The notes below the pieces were generated by a model. That model was not told the origin of the DNA, searched no databases, and saw only the letters and a list, made by a program, of their open reading frames with translations. Shown piece after piece: positions 56,931 through 64,000 of a DNA stretch of 64,000 bases (its first letter is position 1; the number at the start of each line of letters is the position of its first letter). The DNA is taken from contig NC_086040.1 of the NCBI RefSeq assembly GCF_036323735.1, positions 56,645,891 to 56,709,890 on the forward strand, written 5' to 3'. This DNA comes from Rattus norvegicus. Taxonomy: Eukaryota > Chordata > Mammalia > Rodentia > Muridae. The position numbers were made by a program, and so were the translations under genes.

Positions 56931-59900
56931 AGCTGTGTGTTTATCTTGAAAGTCAACTTCCTACAAGGTTTTCTCTCTTGGAATGAAGAGAATTCGCCAA
57001 AGAATGAAAGACTGAGACTGGGAAAAGCTTTTTCAGTCTATATAAATAAGTGTGCTTTTTACCGTCTAGAACCACTTAAAACTATGCTTACTGGTCAAGT
57101 AACAGCAATTCACTTTGCAAAACAGTAGCTGTGTGTTTATCTTCAAAGTCAACTTCCTACAAGCTTTTCCTGCTGGAAGGAACAGAATTCTCCAAAGATT
57201 GTTGGATTCAGACTGGGAAATCCATGTTTTGTCTATATTGAAAAGTGTGCTTTTTTCCCTCTAGAACCACTTAGAGCTAAGCTTATTCGCCAAGTAACAG
57301 CGATTCACTTTGCAAATCATTAGCTTTGTGTTCAGCTTCAAAGTCAAGTTCCTACAAGCTTTTTCCGCATGGAACGAACAGAACTCGACTGAGAATGTGT
57401 GATTCAGACAGGGAAACGCACTTTTTTCTATATAGAGAGGTATGCTTATCACCTTCTAGGACCATTTAAAACAAAGCTTAATCACCAGGTAAGAACAATT
57501 CACTTGTAAAATGAAAAAAAAAGGCTGTTTTTTTATCTTCAAAGTCAACTTCCTACAAGCTATTCCCTCTTGGAATGAACAGAATTCGCCAAAGAATGAG
57601 AGACTAAGACTGGGAAAAGCTTTTTCAGTCTATATAAATAAGTCTGCATTTTTACAGTCTAGAACCACTTAAAACTAAGATTATTGGTCAAGTAACAGCA
57701 ATTCACTTTTCAAAACAGTAGCTGTGTGTTTATCTTCAAAGTCAACTTCCTATAAGCTTTACCCCCTTGGAAAGAACAGAATTCGCCAAAGAATGAGAGA
57801 TTCAGACTGGGAAACCCATGTTTGTCTATATTCAAAAGTCTGCTTTTTAGCCTCAAGAACAACTTAAAAGTAAGCTTATTCGCCTAGTAACAGAAATTCA
57901 CTTTGCAAAACACTAGCTGTGTGTTTATCTTGAAAGTCAACTTCCTACAAGGTTTTCCCTCTTGGAATGAAGAGAATTCGCCAAAGAATGAAAGACTGAG
58001 ACTGGGAAAAGCTTTTTCAGTCTATATAAATAAGTGTGCTTTTTACCGTCTAGAACCACTTAAAACTATGCTTATTGGCCAAGTAACAGCAATTCACTAT
58101 GCAAAACAGTAGCTGTGTGTTTATCTTCAAAGTCAACTTCCTACAAGCTTTTCCTGCTGGAAGGAACAGAATTCTCCAAAGATTGTTGGATTCAGACTGG
58201 GAAATACATGTTTTGTCTATATTGAAAAGTGTGCTTTTTTCCCTCTAGAACCACTTAGAGCTAAGCTTATTCGCCAAGTAACAGCGATTCACTTTGCAAA
58301 TCATTAGCTTTGTATTCAGCTTCAAAGTCAAGTTCCTACAAGCTTTTTCCGCATGGAATGAACAGAACTCGACTGAGAATGTGTGATTCAGACAGGGAAA
58401 CGCACTTTTTTCTATATAGAGAGGTATGCTTATCACCTTCTAGGACCATTTAAAACAAAGCTTAATCACCAGGTAAGAACAATTCACTTGTAAAATGAAA
58501 AAAAAAAGGCTGTTTTTTTATCTTCAAAGTCAACTTCCTACAAGCTTTTCCCTCTTGGAATGAACAGAATTCGCCAAAGAATGAGAGACTAAGACTGGGA
58601 AAAGCTTTTTCAGTCTATATAAATAAGTCTGCTTTTTTACAGTCTAGAACCACTTAAAACTAAGATTATTGGTCAAGTAACAGCAATTCACTTTTCAAAA
58701 CACTAGCTGTGTGTTTATCTTCAAAGTCAACTTCCTACAAGCTTTACCCCCTTGGAAAGAACAGAATTCGCCAAAGAATGAGAGATTCAGACTGGGAAAC
58801 CCATGTTTGTCTATATTCAAAAGTCTGCTTTTTAGCCTCAAGAACAACTTAAAAGTAAGCTTATTCGCCTAGTAACAGAAATTCACTTTTCAAAACACTA
58901 GCTGTGTGTTTATCTTCAAAGTCAACTTCCTACAAGCTTTTCCCTTTTGGAACGAACAGAATTCACCAAAGAATGGGAGACTGAGACTGGGAAAAGCTTT
59001 TTCAGTCTATATGAATAAGTCTGCTTTTTACCATCTAGAACCAGTTAAAACTAAGCTTATTGGCCAAGTAACAGCAATTCATTTTGCAAAACACTAGCTG
59101 TGTGTTTATTTCAAAGTCAACATCTTCTAAGCTCTTCCCCCTTGGAGAGAACAGAATTCACCTAAGAATGTCTGATTCAGACTGGGAAATGCAAGTATTG
59201 TCTACATTGAAAGTCTGCTTTTTACTGTCTAGGACCACTTAAAACTAAGCCTATTGGCCAAGTAAGAGCAATTCACTTTGCAGATCATTAGCTCTGTGTT
59301 TATCTTCAAAGTGAACTTCCTACAAGCTTTTGCCGCTTGGAACGAACAGAATTCGCCAAAGAATGTTGGATTCAGACTGGGAAACCCATGTTTGGTCCAC
59401 ATAGAAAACTCTGCTTTTTACTGTGTAGAACCACTTAAAACTAAGCTTATTGGCCAAGTAACAGCAATTCACTTTGCTAAACCCTAGCTGCGTGTTTATT
59501 TTCAATGTCAACTTCCTACAAGCTTTTCATACTGGCACCAACAGAATTCTGCAAAGAATGTTCGATTCCGACTGGGAAACCCATGTTTTGTCTACATTGA
59601 AAAGTGTGCTTCTTACCCCATAGAACCCCTTAAAACTAAGCTTTTTCACCAAGTAACAGCCATTCACTCTGCAAATCACCAGCTTTGTGTTCAGCTTCAA
59701 ACTCAAGTTCCTACAAGCTTTTCCCAATTGGAAGGAACAGAATTAGCCAAAGAATGAGATATTGAGACTGGGAAAAGGATTTTTCGTCTATATAGAAAAG
59801 TATGCTTTTTACCATATAGAACTACTTAAAACTAAGCTTAATCACCAAGTAAGAACGATTCACTTTGTAAAAGGAAAAAAGGGGCTTTTTTTTTTATCTC

Positions 59901-60666
59901 CAAAGTCAACTTCCTACAAGCCTTTCCAGCCTGGAACGGACAGAATTCACCAAGGAATGTTTGATTCAGACTGAGAAAACCATGTTTTGTCTATATTGAA
60001 AAGTCTGCTTTTACCCACTAGAACCACTTAAAACTAAGAATATTCTCCTGGTAAGAACAATTCCCTTTGCAAAAACACTTGCTGTGTGTTTGTCTTCAAA
60101 GTCAACTTTCTACAAGATTTTCCTGCTTGGAACACACAGAATTTGGCAAAGAGTGAGAGATTGAGACTGGGAAAAGCTTTTTTAGAATATATAGATAAGT
60201 ATGCTTTTTACCAACTAGAACTACTTAAAACAGAGCTTAATCCCAAAGTAAGAACAATTCACTTTGTAAAACACTAGCTGTGTGTTTATCTTCAAAGTTC
60301 ACTTCCTCCAAACTTTTCCCGATTGGAACGAACACGATTCCTCTAAGAATGTGTGACTGAGACTGGGAAACACACGTTTTGTGTATATATAAAAGTCTGC
60401 TTTTTTCTCCTTTGAACAACTGAAAACTAAGCTTATTTTCCAAGTAACAGCACTTTACTTTGCAAAACACTACCTGTGTGTTTATCTTGAAAGTCAACTT
60501 CCTACAAGCTTTACACCCATAGAAAGGACAGAATTGGCCAAAGAATGAGAGATTCAGACTGGGAAACCCATGTTTGTCTATATTCAAAAGTCTGCTTTTT
60601 AGCCTCAAGAACAACTTAAAAGTAAGCTTATACGCCTAGTAACAGAAATTCACTTTGCAAAACACT
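56931..60666 (+). repeat. HOR H20, 19-mer
   Basis: Length 3,736 bp. Blocks are 56931-57914 and 57915-58899; m6 starts at 58900. First m1 has a private TTTTCTCTCTTGG. m9 has the TGCGTG and CTGGCACCAAC form shared with H16 four units away. Confidence 0.94.
60317..60333 (-). other. CENP-B-box match in m13 of H20
   Basis: Same word, unchanged; 3,736 bp spacing. Confidence 0.8.
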
Positions 60667-63417
60667 AGCTGTGTGTTTATCTTGAAAGTCAACTTCCTAC
60701 AAGGTTTTCCCTCTTGGAATGAAGAGAATTCGCCAAAGAATGAAAGACTGAGACTGGGAAAAGCTTTTTCAGTCTATATAAATAAGTGTGCTTTTTACCG
60801 TCTAGAACCACTTAAAACTATGCTTACTGGTCAAGTAACAGCAATTCACTTTGCAAAACAGTAGCTGTGTGTTTATCTTCAAAGTCAACTTCCTACAAGC
60901 TTTTCCTGCTGGAAGGAACAGAATTCTCCAAAGATTGTTGGATTCAGACTGGGAAATACATGTTTTGTCTATATTGAAAAGTGTGCTTTTTTCCCTCTAG
61001 AACCACTTAGAGCTAAGCTTATTCGCCAAGTAACAGCGATTCACTTTGCAAATCATTAGCTTTGTGTTCAGCTTCAAAGTCAAGTTCCTACAAGCTTTTT
61101 CCGCATGGAACGAACAGAACTCGACTGAGAATGTGTGATTCAGACAGGGAAACGCACTTTTTTCTATATAGAGAGGTATGCTTATCACCTTCTAGGACCA
61201 TTTAAAACAAAGCTTAATCACCAGGTAAGAACAATTCACTTGTAAAATGAAAAAAAAAGGCTGTTTTTTTATCTTCAAAGTCAACTTCCTACAAGCTTTT
61301 CCCTCTTGGAATGAACAGAATTCGCCAAAGAATGAGAGACTAAGACTGGGAAAAGCTTTTTCAGTCTATATAAATAAGTCTGCTTTTTTACAGTCTAGAA
61401 CCACTTAAAACTAAGATTATTGGTCAAGTAACAGCAATTCACTTTTCAAAACACTAGCTGTGTGTTTATCTTCAAAGTCAACTTCCTACAAGCTTTACCC
61501 CCTTGGAAAGAACAGAATTCGCCAAAGAATGAGAGATTCAGACTGGGAAACCCATGTTTGTCTATATTCAAAAGTCTGCTTTTTAGCCTCAAGAACAACT
61601 TAAAAGTAAGCTTATTCGCCTAGTAACAGAAATTCACTTTTCAAAACACTAGCTGTGTGTTTATCTTCAAAGTCAACTTCCTACAAGCTTTTCCCTTTTG
61701 GAACGAACAGAATTCACCAAAGAATGGGAGACTGAGACTGGGAAAAGCTTTTTCAGTCTATATGAATAAGTCTGCTTTTTACCATCTAGAACCAGTTAAA
61801 ACTAAGCTTATTGGCCAAGTAACAGCAATTCATTTTGCAAAACACTAGCTGTGTGTTTATTTCAAAGTCAACATCTTCTTAGCTCTTCCCCCTTGGAGAG
61901 AACAGAATTCACCTAAGAATGTCTGATTCAGACTGGGAAATGCAAGTATTGTCTACATTGAAAGTCTGCTTTTTACTGTCTAGGACCACTTAAAACTAAG
62001 CCTATTGGCCAAGTAAGAGCAATTCACTTTGCAGATCATTAGCTCTGTGTTTATCTTCAAAGTGAACTTCCTACAAGCTTTTGCCGCTTGGAACGAACAG
62101 AATTCGCCAAAGAATGTTGGATTCAGACTGGGAAACCCATGTTTGGTCCACATAGAAAAGTCTGCTTTTTACTGTGTAGAACCACTTAAAACTAAGCTTA
62201 TTGGCCAAGTAACAGCAATTCACTTTGCTAAACCCTAGCTGTGTGTTTATTTTCAATGTCAACTTCCTACAAGCTTTTCATACTGGAAACAACAGAATTC
62301 TGCAAAGAATGTTCGATTCCGACTGGGAAACCCATGTTTTGTCTACATTGAAAAGTGTGCTTCTTACCCCATAGAACCCCTTAAAACTAAGCTTTTTCAC
62401 CAAGTAACAGCCATTCACTCTGCAAATCACCAGCTTTGTGTTCAGCTTCAAACTCAAGTTCCTACAAGCTTTTCCCAATTGGAAGGAACAGAATTAGCCA
62501 AAGAATGAGATATTGAGACTGGGAAAAGGATTTTTCGTCTATATAGAAAAGTATGCTTTTTACCATATAGAACTACTTAAAACTAAGCTTAATCACCAAG
62601 TAAGAACGATTCACTTTGTAAAAGGAAAAAAGGGGCTTTTTTTTTTATCTCCAAAGTCAACTTCCTACAAGCCTTTCCAGCCTGGAACGGACAGAATTCA
62701 CCAAGGAATGTTTGATTCAGACTGAGAAAACCATGTTTTGTCTATATTGAAAAGTCTGCTTTTACCCACTAGAACCACTTAAAACTAAGAATATTCTCCT
62801 GGTAAGAACAATTCCCTTTGCAAAAACACTTGCTGTGTGTTTGTCTTCAAAGTCAACTTTCTACAAGATTTTCCTGCTTGGAACACACAGAATTTGGCAA
62901 AGAGTGAGAGATTGAGACTGGGAAAAGCTTTTTTAGAATATATAGATAAGTATGCTTTTTACCAACTAGAACTACTTAAAACAGAGCTTAATCCCAAAGT
63001 AAGAACAATTCACTTTGTAAAACACTAGCTGTGTGTTTATCTTCAAAGTTCACTTCCTCCAAACTTTTCCCGATTGGAACGAACACGATTCCTCTAAGAA
63101 TGTGTGACTGAGACTGGGAAACACACGTTTTGTGTATATATAAAAGTCTGCTTTTTTCTCCTTTGAACAACTGAAAACTAAGCTTATTTTCCAAGTAACA
63201 GCACTTTACTTTGCAAAACACTACCTGTGTGTTTATCTTGAAAGTCAACTTCCTACAAGCTTTACACCCATAGAAAGGACAGAATTGGCCAAAGAATGAG
63301 AGATTCAGACTGGGAAACCCATGTTTGTCTATATTCAAAAGTCTGCTTTTTAGCCTCAAGAACAACTTAAAAGTAAGCTTATACGCCTAGTAACAGAAAT
63401 TCACTTTGCAAAACACT
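60667..63417 (+). repeat. HOR H21, 14-mer
   Basis: Length 2,751 bp. The single m1-m5 block has ATACATG in m2 and TCTGCTTTTTTAC in m4. m7 has a private ATCTTCTTAGC (about 61879). m8 has AAAAGTCTGC as in H19, so its right part resembles H19 more than H20. Confidence 0.94.
63068..63084 (-). other. CENP-B-box match in m13 of H21
   Basis: Same word, unchanged; 2,751 bp spacing. It is the last box in the window. Confidence 0.8.
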
Positions 63418-64000
63418 AGCTGTGTGTTTATCTTGAAAGTCAACTTCCTACAAGGTTTTCCCTCTTGGAATGAAGAGAATTCGCCAAAGAATGAAAGACT
63501 GAGACTGGGAAAAGCTTTTTCAGTCTATATAAATAAGTGTGCTTTTTACCGTCTAGAACCACTTAAAACTATGCTTACTGGTCAAGTAACAGCAATTCAC
63601 TTTGCAAAACAGTAGCTGTGTGTTTATCTTCAAAGTCAACTTCCTACAAGCTTTTCCTGCTGGAAGGAACAGAATTCTCCAAAGATTGTTGGATTCAGAC
63701 TGGGAAATACATGTTTTGTCTATATTGAAAAGTGTGCTTTTTTCCCTCTAGAACCACTTAGAGCTAAGCTTATTCGCCAAGTAACAGCGATTCACTTTGC
63801 AAATCATTAGCTTTGTGTTCAGCTTCAAAGTCAAGTTCCTACAAGCTTTTTCCGCATGGAACGAACAGAACTCGACTGAGAATGTGTGATTCAGACAGGG
63901 AAACGCACTTTTTTCTATATAGAGAGGTATGCTTATCACCTTCTAGGACCATTTAAAACAAAGCTTAATCACCAGGTAAGAACAATTCACTTGTAAAATG
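63418..64000 (+). repeat. Partial HOR H22: m1, m2 and most of m3
   Basis: m1 63418-63613 (type b), m2 63614-63808 (ATACATG form), m3 from 63809 to the window edge, cut just before its A-run. The array clearly continues; whether this unit is a 14- or 19-mer cannot be seen. Confidence 0.93.

Larger units (their letters stand above)
1..64000 (+). repeat. Higher-order satellite array, about 196-bp monomer, 14-mer HOR
   Basis: The whole window is tandem satellite. Each monomer opens with AGCTGTGTGTTTATCTTC or a close variant, continues through CTACAAGCTTTTCC, GACTGGGAAA, a CTATATT-like stretch, CACTTAAAACTAAGCTTA and AAGTAACAGCAATTCACTTT, and then restarts. Monomers within a unit are clearly diverged from one another, while the same monomer in successive units is nearly identical; that contrast defines a higher-order repeat. 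All monomers point the same way, and I found no inversion, transposon or unique insert. HindIII sites (AAGCTT) occur once or twice in most monomers and EcoRI sites (GAATTC) in many. The arrangement is typical of an actively homogenising centromeric array. That role is inferred; the family is not one I recognise. Confidence 0.97.

Noticed and set aside
1..64000. CRISPR array
   Set aside because: Repeats are about 196 bp with no unique spacers and no cas genes; monomers are related along their full length.
1..64000. Alpha satellite
   Set aside because: Monomer length is about 196 bp rather than 171 bp, and outside the CENP-B-box region I see no resemblance to alpha satellite sequence.
1..64000. 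Transposable element, LTR or insertion
   Set aside because: Every base falls into a monomer. No terminal repeats with target duplications and no transposase or reverse transcriptase frame were found.
1..64000. Assembly artefact (false duplication)
   Set aside because: Units differ by private single-base changes, homopolymer lengths, length variants and a clean hybrid monomer, which an assembler looping on one copy would not generate. Collapse or expansion of some units cannot be excluded without reads.

Overview
This window is satellite DNA from end to end. All 64,000 bases are head-to-tail copies, in a single orientation, of a diverged monomer of about 196 bp (193-202 bp), organised into a higher-order repeat (HOR). 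I see no protein-coding gene, RNA gene, transposon or unique sequence. Short open frames recur only because the monomers recur. The composition (AT-rich), the nested repeat structure and the motif described next point to a eukaryotic centromeric or pericentromeric array. I do not recognise the satellite family, so species and chromosome remain open. The closest functional hint is an exact match to the essential bases of the CENP-B box, which suggests a vertebrate, perhaps a mammal.

Layout. I place each monomer start at the AGCT of the recurring AGCTGTGTG. The base unit is a 14-mer, m1 to m14, of about 2,750 bp (reference copy H1, 161-2911). The window holds the tail of one unit (1-160), 21 complete units (H1-H21) and the start of another (63418-64000). 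Twelve are 14-mers (H1, H3, H5, H6, H7, H9, H12, H13, H14, H18, H21, plus the H22 start as far as visible). Two are 13-mers (H2, H4) carrying three private monomers u1-u3. Seven are 19-mers (H8, H11, H15, H16, H17, H19, H20) in which m1-m5 occurs twice. One is a 9-mer (H10) in which m1 and m6 are fused and m1-m5 are lost.

Higher organisation. Two haplotypes of the m14/m1 junction exist (a and b). By the m1 type that opens each HOR the order is ab, ab, a, aab, aab, aab, then all b from H15 onward. The left 36 kb therefore consists of super-repeats of two HORs (5.29 kb, two copies) and of three HORs (9.24, 8.25 and 8.25 kb). The right 28 kb is homogeneous type b. Extra m1-m5 blocks appear only in type b HORs.

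How the parts may work. Every complete HOR has one m13, and every m13 carries the same 17-bp word whose reverse complement fits nTTCGnnnnAnnCGGGn at all nine essential positions. Most other monomers carry a decayed version at the same place, so the ancestral monomer probably had the box and only m13 kept it. If the host has CENP-B, the array has one potential binding site per HOR. The length variants and hybrid monomers record unequal exchange between related monomers, mainly five apart (m1 with m6, m5 with m14). Identity levels are judged by eye, not computed.
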